Source: Cristatella mucedo (taxonomy: Eukaryota; Bryozoa; Phylactolaemata; Cristatellidae). Taken from it: 64,000 nucleotides of DNA. The DNA lies in NCBI GenBank assembly GCA_009760855.2, contig WPIO01000212.1:124501-188500 (forward strand). Direction: 5' to 3'. The notes beneath the pieces are model-generated. The model ran no database searches. It was not told the DNA's origin and saw only the letters and a list, made by a program, of their open reading frames with translations. The translations under genes were made by a program, and so were the position numbers. Below are positions 46,397-57,091 of this stretch, piece by piece (within the stretch, counting starts at the first letter, position 1; the number at the start of each line of letters is the position of its first letter).

Positions 46397-46845
46397 CGTA
46401 GGAGGAAGGAAGCTTAGTGAGTACAAATCCAAGACCCAGGGCTACCTTAGCAACGCTGAACTGCTGGCAACCTGTCGAAGCAGCCCCAGTTCAGGTCGAT
46501 TAGCAGTAGCCATCTATTGGCAAAAGTACAACGAATAAAAATCATTCTGCAGTCGGATGCAACCTCGAGGCTAGGATGACGTCGTCAAGACACGATTCGT
46601 GCACGATTTGCTGCGTGCACGAGTCGAAGGAGCAGCGTATTTGTGTCTATTTCCTGCGTCTACTCACCGTTTACCGACGTACGCAGCATATTGCCATCCG
46701 TCGGAATAAGTTATATTTGTGAATAGAGTTTTTTCGCAATACATTTTTGCGTCTGTTTTATGTGGGCACGAAACGACTCGATCGCGGCGGTTGCACACGG
46801 TCCGACCATTTCTACTTGGTATCTACAAAATTTGCCTGATCGTTG
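46397..46845. other. Intergenic, no feature
   Basis: Nothing recognised. Confidence 0.45.
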
Positions 46846-47048
46846 CTTTAGTCCGGTGGTTCTCAACCTTCTTAATGCCGTGACTCTTTAATACAGTTCC
46901 TCATGTTGTGGCGACCCCCAACCGTAAAATTATTGTTTGCAAAATATGGAAATTCGTGTTTTCCTATGATCCTAGGCGACCTCTGTGAAAGGGTCGTTCG
47001 ACCCCCAAAGGGGTCGCGACCCACAGGTTGAGAACCGCTGCTCTAGTC
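46846..47048 (+). mobile_element. SPIN-type non-autonomous hAT element (MITE) with target duplication
   Basis: The element proper is 46854-47040 (187 bp). Its ends CGGTGGTTCTCAACC and GGTTGAGAACCGCTG are inverted repeats. Flanks are CTTTAGTC and CTCTAGTC, an 8-bp duplication with one mismatch. Interior runs such as CTTCTTAATGCCGTGACTC, CAGTTCCTCATGTTGTGGCG and CCCCAAAGGGGTCGCGACC are those of the SPIN (SPACE INVADERS) hAT family as I know it. That family is best known from tetrapod genomes and is noted for horizontal transfer. This copy lacks any transposase and most of the SPIN middle. Confidence 0.9.
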
Positions 47049-47489
47049 ACTTGTTGCTCGTAGAAGAGTTAAAATATCCTTCTGCTAGGTCTTTATCTTA
47101 TAAGCCGTATTTCTTCGTGCCCAGTCTTATTTTCGTTCCTGACAAGAGCTTGTGCCACCTTTCAACCTCAGTCGCTTAAAGACCTGCTATTCAGTGCTGC
47201 CAGCATTTTACCGCCAGCCCATGGACGCATTTACCGCCGGCCGCCCATGGCTCCCGAAATCGGCGAATCCCGCAATCAGTAGATGACATGGAATGTCTCA
47301 GTGTCCCATACTCCTCGCGTGCAGCCGCAATTGTGTGCCCATTTGTCGCTCAGCCTTCGAGGGCAGCAGTCGCACTAGAAGGCATTCGTGTCTCAGCCTC
47401 CCAGTGGGATCGTGCTGAGCTGCTCTGCGCTCGTTGCAAGCGCGTGTGGCCACGCGTGTGTAGCACAGCTGTGTCAGTGCACACTGCAC
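47049..47489. other. Intergenic, no feature
   Basis: Nothing recognised. Confidence 0.45.
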
Positions 47490-47655
47490 ACCCTGGGGAC
47501 TCAATGAGTCAGCACTTGTTTTGTGTAACCTTTGCAGCGGGACTTGAGAGTCAGTGCGTGTTTTGTGTGCCCTTCGCAGGTGTACCAAAGGGTCGGTGCG
47601 TGCTATTGTTCACCCTCTGCAGGTGCACCAGGGGTCGCTGCGTGTTGCATGCCCG
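47490..47655. repeat. About 52-bp degenerate tandem repeat, three units
   Basis: Units share GTGCGTG-T-TTGT, then CC-T-TGCAGGTG-ACCA, then GGGTCG. The overlapping 147-codon Cys-rich ORF follows from this repeat. Confidence 0.75.
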
Positions 47656-48110
47656 TAAGTTTCTCGATCGCCGAGTGGCCGTGGCTGGCGGCTCTGCAAC
47701 TTCGGCTACTGACTGCGGATTGGCGTGTTAATTGCTTGCACGAGCCTTGGAAACCGCCGGCTGGTCGTTGCCGTATCTGTATACTGCTGCAAAGCTACTA
47801 GGCGGCTTCGTACGGCCACCCACCGGCATCAAAACAAGCCGTTGCAGCAGTCGCCCGTACACTTGTTGCTATTTATGGGCAAAGTCAATTGCTCGAGCAG
47901 TCGCTTGCTTGCGGTGAATCTTGAGCAAGGGGGGGGGGCAGCCGTATTAATTGCCGACGTGCGGTATCGAAGTGCCACCCGATGCTGGCTGGTGGGGCCA
48001 CGCGAACCTCCCGAACCGGCAGCAGCCGGCTTCCTCGCGTGACCCTCGCAGGCGCTTGCCCACTTCTGCTTTTCGTAGTCTTTGATCGCGCGCTTGCCGG
48101 TTTTTCGTAC

Positions 48111-48262
48111 CACCCGATCATCGACCGCTGGCCGCCTTACGTGCCCGCCGAGCATGTGCACTTGCCGGCTTTACGTTACGTACCACCTGACGATCGCGTG
48201 CTGGCCGCCTTACCTACCCGACGAGCGCGTGCACTTGCCCACTCTACCCTCGTTACCTAGAT
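48111..48262. repeat. About 73-bp tandem duplication
   Basis: Two units share ACCACC-GA, CTGGCCGCCTTAC, CCCG-CGAGC and GTGCACTTGCC. The copies are clearly diverged. Confidence 0.8.
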
Positions 48263-48529
48263 TTCGAGCACCTGATTGACGCCGAGTTTTACCTTTGTCT
48301 GCGTGCAGAGGCCCTTTTAGCCGAGTCTCGTGGCCTGCTTGGACAGCGGCAGCCGTACCGCGAGCTCCTCGCTGAGAGCTGTCGCACATGTCGAACTTCT
48401 TCCTTTGCGCATTTTCGCCAGCCTCTCGAACGGATGTCAAACAAACTGATGACGGCCAGTTTGTCAGAGCGAGCGAGCGCTATCAAAGCCCAGCGCGGGA
48501 CCTAGTAAGCACCCGAGAATAAAGAAATT

Positions 48530-48595
48530 AGACGCCGTTGCTCTTTGCATAGCGCCTCAGGAGAACCGAATCTCTATCCGGGCGCCTCGCTGCTA
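48530..48595 (-). mobile_element. L2/SINE-1-type 3' tail
   Basis: On minus GGCGCCCGGATAGAGATTCG, GTTCTCCTGAGGCGCTATGC has the family stem (GCGCC with GGCGC) and TATGCAAA end. Confidence 0.7.
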
Positions 48596-48788
48596 GCCGC
48601 AGTAAGGAGAAGCAGTAGCCAATAGTTTGTGACAAGCGTGCCATCTTGCTCAGATAAGCACGTGTAATAAGCGTGCCAAAGCACACATGTATTATGCTTA
48701 GACCAGTAGCAAAAGCACACAAGAAGACCCTCGGAGGGGTGCACCGGTTCGGTAGGATCCCTGGTTAGTATCGTGCGCTCAAAAAAGT

Positions 48789-48955
48789 ACTAGCTGATTT
48801 AACAGCCTCTTTTTGTATAGCGGCAGAAGAGCCTTAAAGGCTGTCACCGCGGCTCGCAGCGGCAATAAAGGATTGCCCACCGCAAGATTCGAACCCACGA
48901 CCTCGGCACCGAGGTCGTGAAGAGCAACCGCCTTACCTAATACGTGCCACCGCGG
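48789..48955 (-). mobile_element. SINE-2
   Basis: On minus: GGTAAGGCGGTTGCTCTTCA, palindrome CACGACCTCGG/CCGAGGTCGTG, B box GGGTTCGAATC, body GACAGCCTTTAAGGCTCTT to GGCTGTTAAATCAGCTAG. Confidence 0.87.
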
Positions 48956-49299
48956 GTGCAGGGTGCAGGATACTCGATGCACTCAAAGCGGCACGAAGGG
49001 GAAAAATTCGCAATGGGACGCAGAGAAAGCCGAAGTGGAATAGATTCGCCTTCAGCTGAGACTGGGAGAAATGATGGTTCACAGTTTATGCAGATGTTTA
49101 CTGTGGCCAGAGGCGAGTCCTAGACTTTCGCTGCATGCGAACTGAAAGCCAGATATCGAAAGATTCTACTTCGGGGGCAGGAAAAGTGAGGCGCCTGGAA
49201 GCCTAGCAGCGGGCGGTGCGAGAACGAACTGGAGGACCAATGAGGTCGGATAGGTCAAGGCCGGTGCGAGCGAGTGTAGCGATCTGTAGGACAGAAAGT
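48956..49299. other. Intergenic, no feature
   Basis: Nothing recognised upstream of the GA array. Confidence 0.45.
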
Positions 49300-49665
<366 letters not shown>

Positions 49666-50399
49666 GGGGGGACCTTCAAGTCGTTTCTATGTCTGATAGG
49701 GATCAAATGAAGCTCGAACGGTGTGTGCTACGGCAGCTATGTCGTTGACATCAGACCAGACGAGCTAGCGCTGACGAGTTGTGCACCAGTCGCAGATGTG
49801 ACGCACACTCGGGCCAGCACTACTCAATACGAGGGACGACGTGCAGTAACCGATGTCGAGATGCTGGCAACGCGTGAGCTACAGCGTCTGGCTGTAGTCG
49901 TTCTTTGGCCTAAGCAGGGTAGTCCTATATATCATTTTCATTACGCTCGCAATTTCGTGCAACCTATATGGATTTTCAGTAACTCCAAAAAACGGTATGC
50001 CGAACTCAGTCAACGAGGTAAGATATTGTTCGAAGCGGTTGCGGCAGATGCCACGCACTGTGGCATCGCATCAGGCGAAGCCTTTCAGTCCAGATCTCCC
50101 TTTGATCCTATGAGCCAGCTGATGCTGTTCCGACGTTGAAAATGGATTTGCGCTCGTAATCATATGTCCTACGAAGCCACCGAATTACCGCCTATGCACG
50201 AGCGAAGGATGGGCGAGCTGGGGGGGGGGGTTTGGCTGAGGGGAAAAGGGCTGTATGGAGGGGGCCGGACCGCGCCTTTCGGGCATTTCTATGCTCTTGA
50301 AGCCCGAGCGCTTTTTGGGATGCACTACGTAACGTATCTCAGCCTGTAGGTCCACCAAGAGGTCCACCGAGTGGGAATGCTATACGCAGGAGAGTTAGT
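49666..50399. other. No recognised gene; one isolated 138-codon ORF
   Basis: The plus ORF 49723-50139 has a fairly normal amino acid mix but no recognisable domain, no repeat relation and no splice context. It may be chance. Confidence 0.35.
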
Positions 50400-50645
50400 T
50401 ATAGCACGCTCAAACCATGTGTGGCTTTCCGTACGCATTCCGTAGCCAGCAGACTCCATCTTCACGGAACGAGAGAGTGATAATCATGGCTGAGTCACGA
50501 GGGTACTCGAAGAAGTGAGTAGCTTTGGAAGTAGCAGCACAGGACGGCTGAGAAGAATGTGCCACAGTCAGCAGCAGGATGTCATTGCTCAGAATTGCGG
50601 AGTTCCACAGGATGTGCATAGTACATAGTTCTGTCGTCAATGGTC
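50400..50645 (-). mobile_element. LINE-B 3' fragment
   Basis: The block CATTCCGTAGCCAGCAGACT and GAAGTAGCAGCACAGGACGG matches the LINE-B 3' region at 1650-1800 and 41380-41500. Confidence 0.7.
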
Positions 50646-51781
50646 TTTTAATTGGCCGCCTTTCCTAAATTGGAAGTAGTGACTCTGGGGCGTGGGCGAA
50701 TCTATGACGGGCCAACGAGGCCGTGTTTCGCTCTCGCTCTTCGGCTCTACGACTTTGGCGCTACCGACGGTGCGGCTGGCAAGAAAGCCTGAAAGCAGGC
50801 AGCACAAGTAAAAGGCGAAAAAGCATATGCGGAAAAAATGGAGCCGACCGATTTCGGCGAACGACTTCTAAAACAAGGACGACGTCGAGACATCTTAATA
50901 TAATAAATAATAAAATGCACACAAGCATGTGCCGAGTGAGTTCCGGAATGCTAGGCCACTGCGTGGCGCCGATGGGACTTTCCGGAACTGTGCAGGGTTC
51001 AGCGAAAGCGGTCGGCAGTCTCGCTTTGAAGACATTGCTACGACGTCAATGCATTGCCTCCCACCGCAAGCAGTCGTCTAGCGAATGCATTTTGCCGGTC
51101 GGCTCGGATGCATAATCGTGGCGGCAACGCCATCTGTCGGTGCCGCCGTCGCTCGAAGGGTCGCCGTCGCTCGAAGGCCCGCTGGCTGTCGCTCTCTATT
51201 CCGTCGTCGCTCAGAAAGGCCGCTTTGCTCCGCCGCGCGCTCGGCGTTCGTTCCCCGCGGAGCGACGCCGACGACGATGAAAGGCATAATCGAGTGGCGG
51301 TTTGTGCGACGCACTCGTCGTCCATTGCACTCCAAGGCTGAGCTCTAAGCGGCAAGTCAACGGGTGGCGGCAACGCCGATCGGCGGCGGCTGAATCGCAC
51401 TCGTGCGCTGATCGACTCGGTGCGTAGGCGGCAGCGGCTTCGGCTGCTTCGGCAGCGGTAGTAGCTCGAGCCTGCGCCCCGCCCCCGGACTCTTTGCTTC
51501 TGTAGACTCTACCTCGCGGAGGGAGGACGCTCCGCAGCCAGCAGACGCTCCGCCGCCGCAGGTTTCTATGCCCGTCAATTTGAATTGAGAGCGGCGACGG
51601 CGCTTGTCGTCCAAAAAGCAGTCCAGTCCGCGAGTAGGAATATCGGATGTACGAATACTCCGCTTATGAGAATAGCAGTTCCGAGTCCTGAGATTGTTTG
51701 TGTACTATCAGCGTCTCAGTCCGCGTGAGGGACTACTCCTCCGCATACGAGAACGCCTATTTGCCGACCTGAGCGTATTCT
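50646..51781. other. GC-rich intergenic, no gene seen
   Basis: Many overlapping ORFs on both strands are compositional. A direct repeat (GTCGCTCGAAGGGTCGCCGT) occurs at 51145-51180. Confidence 0.45.
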
Positions 51782-51871
51782 TGCAAGCGGAGAGTCGGCT
51801 GTGTGCAAGCGGAGAGTCGGCTGTGTGCAAGCGGAGAGTCGGCTGTGTGCAAGCGGAGAGTCGGCTGTGCA
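51782..51871. repeat. 22-bp minisatellite, four perfect copies
   Basis: Units of CAAGCGGAGAGTCGGCTGTG plus two bases, identical to each other, so of recent origin. Confidence 0.96.
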
Positions 51872-52424
51872 CCGCCGCCGCCGCTTTCAGGATCGGTGCG
51901 ATGCTGCCTGGTGATGAGGCTGCCGCTGCGCGGCCGGCGGACGTTCGTAGCCGTACGTAATGCCTTGCCGTCGGAAAGCCCGGAGTGCTCAGGAATTCGC
52001 CGGACAAGCAGCTCGTTGCCGTCGGAATGCACCGGAGCTGCTTCGACCGCTGGCGATAGCTCCGCGCGGGAGTGGGATCCATCGCGAGACGATTCGAGTG
52101 CTATCTTTATTCGAATGTAGCCGGATGGGCGAGTCGTATTCTGGGAATCGCTTTCTGCTCAAGACGCACGCGTCATTCGCCCTAGGCTAGTCACCGCGGT
52201 GGTCGCTCTGGACAACGGCGGACGACTCGCGGCCGGTTCCCTCTGCGCGGTCTGGACCGCTCGCCGTAAAGCAGCCATTTACACGCGGCCGGTGTGTTTC
52301 TTCCCACTCCGGCTTCCGTCTGCACTCGTAAAGAAGGATGTTTAGTCACCCGCGCGCGGTTCAATTGGTCCACCGGCCGGCTGCCGTCTAGTGCCGGTTG
52401 CAGGGAAGTTTTGTAAATGTTCCG
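51872..52424. other. GC-rich intergenic, no feature
   Basis: Nothing recognised. Confidence 0.45.
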
Positions 52425-52745
52425 CGTTCGCGACAGGCACGCGTAGCTGCTGAGTTTTGCACCGTCTGTAAGCGCCTTAATTCGCTGGCAAGTAAGACCT
52501 GCCGCGAGAGAGTTAAGGATGTCTGTCTGGTAGCACGACACCTTTCGAATTTTCGCAACATTAGAGTTGGTGAAAGTAGCCGGACTTGACTACGGAGCTG
52601 ATGCAGTCATCTGGCGAAAGGTTATTTAGGGAACAGGACAACCGGATTTCGTGCGGAAGGTAGGTTCGCTAAGCTTATGTTTGAGGATTGGATTCTCCGG
52701 GAGTGACTCTGGGCTTGCCAATAGACGTGAGATTCGTGTCACTTG
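52425..52745 (-). pseudogene. L2-A RT C-terminal fragment
   Basis: On minus LSPDDCISSVVKSGYFHQL, then a shifted CRRCKTQQLR resembles [20 protein letters not shown] and QNSAARL of L2-A. It is old and has no tail. Confidence 0.6.
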
Positions 52746-53094
52746 ACGCAAGCGTGGAACCGTTCGAATGCACTTGAGACTGGGGGACCGCTCCGCACGG
52801 GAACAGCCCCAGTGCGAAACGATCAGATTCAACACCGAAAGCTGCCCCCCTCCCCGAGCCCGCCTGTCGCTTAGATCGGGTTGCTGTGTACTCGCTTGGC
52901 CGCGAGTGCATCGGTCGGTCTCGCTTGCATTCCACTCCGCTGAGACGGCTCTGCTGTGCCGGCTCTTTGCCCAGAATAGCGACGGCTGGCCGGCCGGAAA
53001 CTAAAATCCGCGGCGGTTCACGTTCTCTCGGCCGTGTGCAATTCGGTGACCCATGTTGTTTTTCCAGTGTTGTCTGCGATCGGTCTCCTCAATG

Positions 53095-53160
<66 letters not shown>

Positions 53161-53272
53161 TGCTACCACCCCCTCTCACCACTTCTCATACCCCGAACAC
53201 CTCCCACAGCCCCACGAACCTTCCTTACATACGAAGCCAAAGTTTCTCTGTCTCTGTCTGTCAGTCTGTCTG

Positions 53273-53340
<68 letters not shown>
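53095..53340. repeat. Two (CT)n arrays
   Basis: CT arrays at 53098-53157 and 53274-53338 flank a C-rich unique segment. The Ser/Leu ORFs are artefacts. Confidence 0.97.
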
Positions 53341-53342
<2 letters not shown>

Positions 53343-53384
53343 CCTCTGTCTCTGTCTGCCTCTCTATCGGCGCCTGAGCTCTGA

Positions 53385-53675
53385 AATATGGGTTACCGCA
53401 GGACTACCTGCAGGACAGGTGACCTCAGGACTGGTCTTTTTATGTTTAATACTCTCCCTCTTAAATACAATACTGATTACATAAATAAATACGATACTTA
53501 AATACAAGCCGATTTAACAGTCTCTTTTTTATAGCGACAGAAGAGCCTGTATGGCTACCACCACCGCTTACAGTGGTAATAAAGAATCGCCCACCACAGG
53601 ATTCGATCTCACGACCTCGGGGCCGAGGTCGTGAAAAGCAACCGCCCTACCTTGTGTGCCATCACTGCTCCCTCT
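53385..53675 (-). mobile_element. SINE-2, near full length
   Basis: The head at 53672-53580 on minus (AGGTAGGGCGGTTGCTTTTC, palindrome CACGACCTCGG, B box region GAGATCGAATCC) is followed by the body and the same AT-rich 3' part as 30700-31005, to GGTAACCC at about 53385. Confidence 0.87.
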
Positions 53676-53689
53676 TTCCGTTGTGAATG

Positions 53690-54800
53690 CCAAGCACGAT
53701 GTAGGCTTTCACTTCTATGCGAATGACACTCAGTTGTACCTTTGCTTTGATCCCTACCAGCCCTCCAGCACGTCGAATTCTCTCAACTCCCCTCTCCCTT
53801 GCTGCATTATTGTATTGATAGCATTCACTCATGGAAGGCAGCAAAAATTTTTAAATTGAATGATGATACAACCAACTTACTAGCTATGGGAAAATCAAAC
53901 GTGATTCAGATATTGGAAAGGCTAATGCTCAAAATCGGCTCTACCAGCACATCTCCTGTCAAATCTGTACTAAATCTAGGTGTCATGTTCCAAAGTGACG
54001 TTTCATTAAACAATCACACCAGCTCCACGGTCAAGTCTGCCTACTTTCAGCTGCATAAAATTGCTAAAATTCGGGCTTGTTTAGACAGGGAAACCACATC
54101 TAAATTGGTCCTTGCATTTGTGACATCCCGTCTTGACTTCTGTAACTCACTGCTTGCTGGTCTACAGCTCATGCAAAACTCTGCAGCTAGGCTTGGCTGT
54201 CGTGAGCGTCGCAGTTGTCATATCACACCGCTTCTCGCCGACCTGCACTGGCCCCCAGTCAAGCAATGCATTGAATTGAAGATTTTGTCACTCACTTTTA
54301 GGTTCCTCCATCCTCTGGCCCCAGTCTACCTATCAGATTTACTCCTCCACCAGGCCAAGTATTGTACCACCCACTTTTTTTAATCTAGCTGTTGACCTAT
54401 ACCTCGTACAGACCTAAAATCCTTGCATTTAGTTCGGACGCTCCCAAAGCCTGGAGCTCACTCCCGACTTCCGTCACGACATCTCCTGACTTGACCTCAT
54501 TTAAAAAAAAACTAAAAACGCACCTATTTATGACAGCATTTAGTGGGTTCATGGGATTCGACCTTTGTGTGCTTACGCATGCTGACACTGTGCATATTGC
54601 CACTAACCAAACTTGCCTGATGACCCTGTGCATGTCGTCCCTAACCATGTTATTCTCGTTATTTATTGAGAATGCCACCACTAACCATTCGATCATGCTT
54701 CCTTTGATGCAATTGTAAAGTGCCTAGAAAGAGATTGAGTTCTCTAAGATCTCTATATCAAATGTGTTGTTGTTGTTATTATTATTATTATTATTATCAT
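53690..54800 (+). mobile_element. L2-A LINE, longest and best-preserved copy
   Basis: 5'-truncated in the RT domain. HFYANDTQLYLCFDPYQP carries the active-site box as YAND, not YADD, so it is catalytically dead. A 194-codon frame (53799-54383) follows with [72 protein letters not shown] and LADLHWPPVKQ. After one stop comes SDAPKAWSSLP, TSPDLTSFKKKLKTHLF. Then the 3' UTR, stem-loop (AAGTGCCTAGAAAGAGATTG) and a (GTT)n(ATT)n tail. It lies directly against a SINE-2. Confidence 0.92.
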
Positions 54801-54884
54801 GAGCTGGCCGAGAACTGAGCTAGTAGGTAGCCGCTGCAGAGAGGCCGCGAGCAGAGTGACTCGCTCGGACTATGGACTCGGCTA

Positions 54885-55058
54885 TGTTATTAGCGATAAT
54901 TACCATGTTATAATTTCTTCGTTAATTTATTATAATTATTTAGTTTATAATTATGTTATTATTATTTTTAATAATTATTATATTTTATTATTTATTATAT
55001 TATATTATGTATAATACTTTATTATTTTATAATTACTTTATTATAACTACTATGTTAT
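54885..55058. repeat. AT-rich (TTA)n block
   Basis: About 170 bp of nearly pure A/T between GC-rich flanks. Confidence 0.93.
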
Positions 55059-55790
55059 TAGCGACGCTTCTCCCCTCAAGTGCTCGCTTCTCCCCAAAGC
55101 GACGGCGGGCCCGGGTCCTGGCCGGGCCCGCTTTCGCTTTTTGTTTTTTGTTATCCTGCACACCGTCTCTCCCAGAACTGTTACGTGATCCTACATATGC
55201 TTACTATAGTGTTCGTGCGGTTTAGCGCTCGCTGCTGACGATCCGATGGGCGTTTCCGCGCGCGACAAGGCAGCGCGTGAGTTCCAGCGCCTGAGTTCTT
55301 ACCGGGCTCGGCGCTCCTGCGTCCATCCAATCGAACTTTCACTTTGACATCCGCTGCCTCTGACAGTCGCTTCTGTGCTTGCTCCTTTGGCGTTGACGCG
55401 GAACGCGGGCGGACATCTTGCATTCTGAGCGGCAGCTCGAACGACGCCGTGCGAGTAGATCCCACCCCTACGAGCCCGCTCGAGTTTCGCGTAGCTTTCC
55501 GCTGTCTTATGGCGGATTAATTGAATTGCTGCACGACGCTCCGACGCTTCCGCTGGTTTAATGGACTCGCTACCTCGTGCCGTAATTTGCGCGAAGCTGC
55601 CGCGAGCGCTGCGGATGCACCGGCCGGAAGTGCCTGTGCGCGCGGCGCGAACTGTAGTGAGTCGCAGCTGCTGAGGCGAGACCACGCGAATGCGCGCGCG
55701 CGCGCGGACCAACTCGGATACGGCGTCCGAGCGCCGCAGGTGCCTGAGCTCTCTGCTGTCGCCCTCTGATCCCGTCGCCTTTCCTTTAAG
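55059..55790. other. CpG-rich sequence upstream of the PXYLP1-like exon
   Basis: CG-dense, ending in a pyrimidine-rich acceptor (CGCCTTTCCTTTAAGGCAG). The missing 5' coding exon of the phosphatase could be here or farther upstream. I could not identify it. Confidence 0.4.
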
Positions 55791-57091
55791 GCAGCTCGCA
55801 GCGGCGGGGCGACTTTACGCTGGACAAAGTCGTCGTCGTCGTCAGGCACGGCGATCGATTTACCATGGCCGACACGAGGCTCGGCCGGCTCGACGCGCCT
55901 CGCGCGTCGTGCAAGCGAGCGGCGGTGAACGAGACGGCTTCGCCGCTGGCCGCATACATGGCCGCCGCTTCGGCCGGGCTGGCGCCTGTCGGCGACGGCG
56001 CCGGAGGACTGTGGAGCTACCCGCCGTATCCCGACGCGCCGCTGTGCGGCTCCGCTCATCTCACCGTGCCCGGCGTCGAGCAGCACCTGCGCCTCGGCGC
56101 CTACCTGCGGCGCGCCTACGCCGACAAGCTCGGCGGCCGCTGGTTCGCCGACGTCGCGTGCACCGACTACCGCCGAACCTACCAGAGCGCGCTGGCGCTG
56201 CTCTACGCCCTCGGCGTCCTTGACCAGGACTCCTCCCCTCTTCCGCCGCAGCGGCGGCTCGTCGTGCGCAAAGTGTCGGCTAGCCATCAAAACATGTGCG
56301 GCGCCGAGCGCGACTGCCGCTGCCCGGCGCTGAACGTGCTGCGCCGGCGAGTCAACGCCGAAATGGCGGCGACGGCCAAGCGCTCGGACGCCGCGCACGC
56401 CGAGTTCGCGCGGCTGGCGAGGCGCATTCTGGGACCGCGCGGCAAGGCCGACTACCCGTGGAAGGCGGCGCACGACTTCCTCATGCAGTTCGCCTGCCGC
56501 GGCCGACCTCTGCCGTGCTACAGGACTCGCTGCTTCCGGCGCGGCCACTTGGACTCGCTGTGGCGCCACCTGTCGCACTACTTCGCCGCCCTGTCCGAGC
56601 TGCCGGCGTTCGTGCGACGCAGCCGCATCGAGATGCAGCCGCTGCTCGCCGATCTGGCGCGGCTGCTCGGCGACGACGCGTCGCCGAGCGCCGCTGCCGG
56701 CCTGCACGTGTACGTCGGCCACGACTCAACGATCGTGCCGCTGGCCGTCAGCCTCGGCCTGCGGGTCGCCCAGTGGCCGCCGTACGCCGCGCGTTTCGTC
56801 ATCGAGCTGTACGGCCGCGCTGCCGCCGCCGCGGCGGCGCCGCAGCCGCGGCAGCGCGCCTTGCGCTTCATCTACGAAGGGCGCGACGTGACGTCGGCGG
56901 TCGGCATCTGCCGGCGGCGAGCCGCTCGCGCCACCGACGGACGCGACGACGGCGGCGGCGGCGACGAGGGACTGTGTCCCGTCGAGCGTCTGCTCGACTT
57001 CGTGGGCGAGAACGTGAAAGAGCTGGGGTTCAGTGACTGGCGGTCGGCGTGCGACGCGACGGAGCGAGAGCTAGTAGCCGGGCTGAGCTAG
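55791..57091 (+). CDS. PXYLP1: 2-phosphoxylose phosphatase 1-like, large 3'-terminal exon (5' end incomplete)
   Basis: This is a histidine acid phosphatase (branch 2). The vertebrate homologue is a Golgi type II membrane enzyme that removes phosphate from the linker xylose and so allows glycosaminoglycan elongation. The in-frame translation from 55811 (DFTLDKVVVVV) has the catalytic RHGDR at 55844-55858 (nucleophile His 55847-55849). Then come the ASPLAAYM region, LWSYPPYPDAPLCGSAHLT, DYRRTYQSALALLYALGV (the second Arg-containing motif), CRCPALNVLRRRVNAEMAAT, CRGRPLPCYRTRCFRRGHLD, and YVGHDSTIVPLAVSLGLRVA with the proton-donor HD at 56720-56725. Then LRFIYEGRDVTSAVGICRRR and CPVERLLDFVGENV, with the stop at 57089-57091. 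About 426 residues follow the acceptor, against about 400 for the same part of the 480-aa human protein. The first ATG in frame (55865) lies after the catalytic His, so it cannot be the true start. An upstream exon with the signal anchor must exist. The acceptor is at 55790, 55794 or 55801. Codons are strongly GC-ending. Confidence 0.9.

Noticed and set aside
46026-46401. 142-codon ORF with REHEVSGSTRSAGARGQ repeats
   Set aside because: The protein period of 17 residues is produced by a 17-bp unit cycling through all three frames. It is a minisatellite, not a repeat protein.
49723-50139. 138-codon ORF with balanced composition as a novel gene
   Set aside because: No domain, homologue, splice context or promoter feature could be recognised. 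One such ORF by chance in 64 kb is unremarkable. A transcript would change this view.
55517-56722. 401-codon minus ORF opposite the phosphatase exon
   Set aside because: It is antisense shadow of a GC-rich coding exon, with no recognisable motif, whereas the plus strand has RHGDR and HD active-site motifs in frame.
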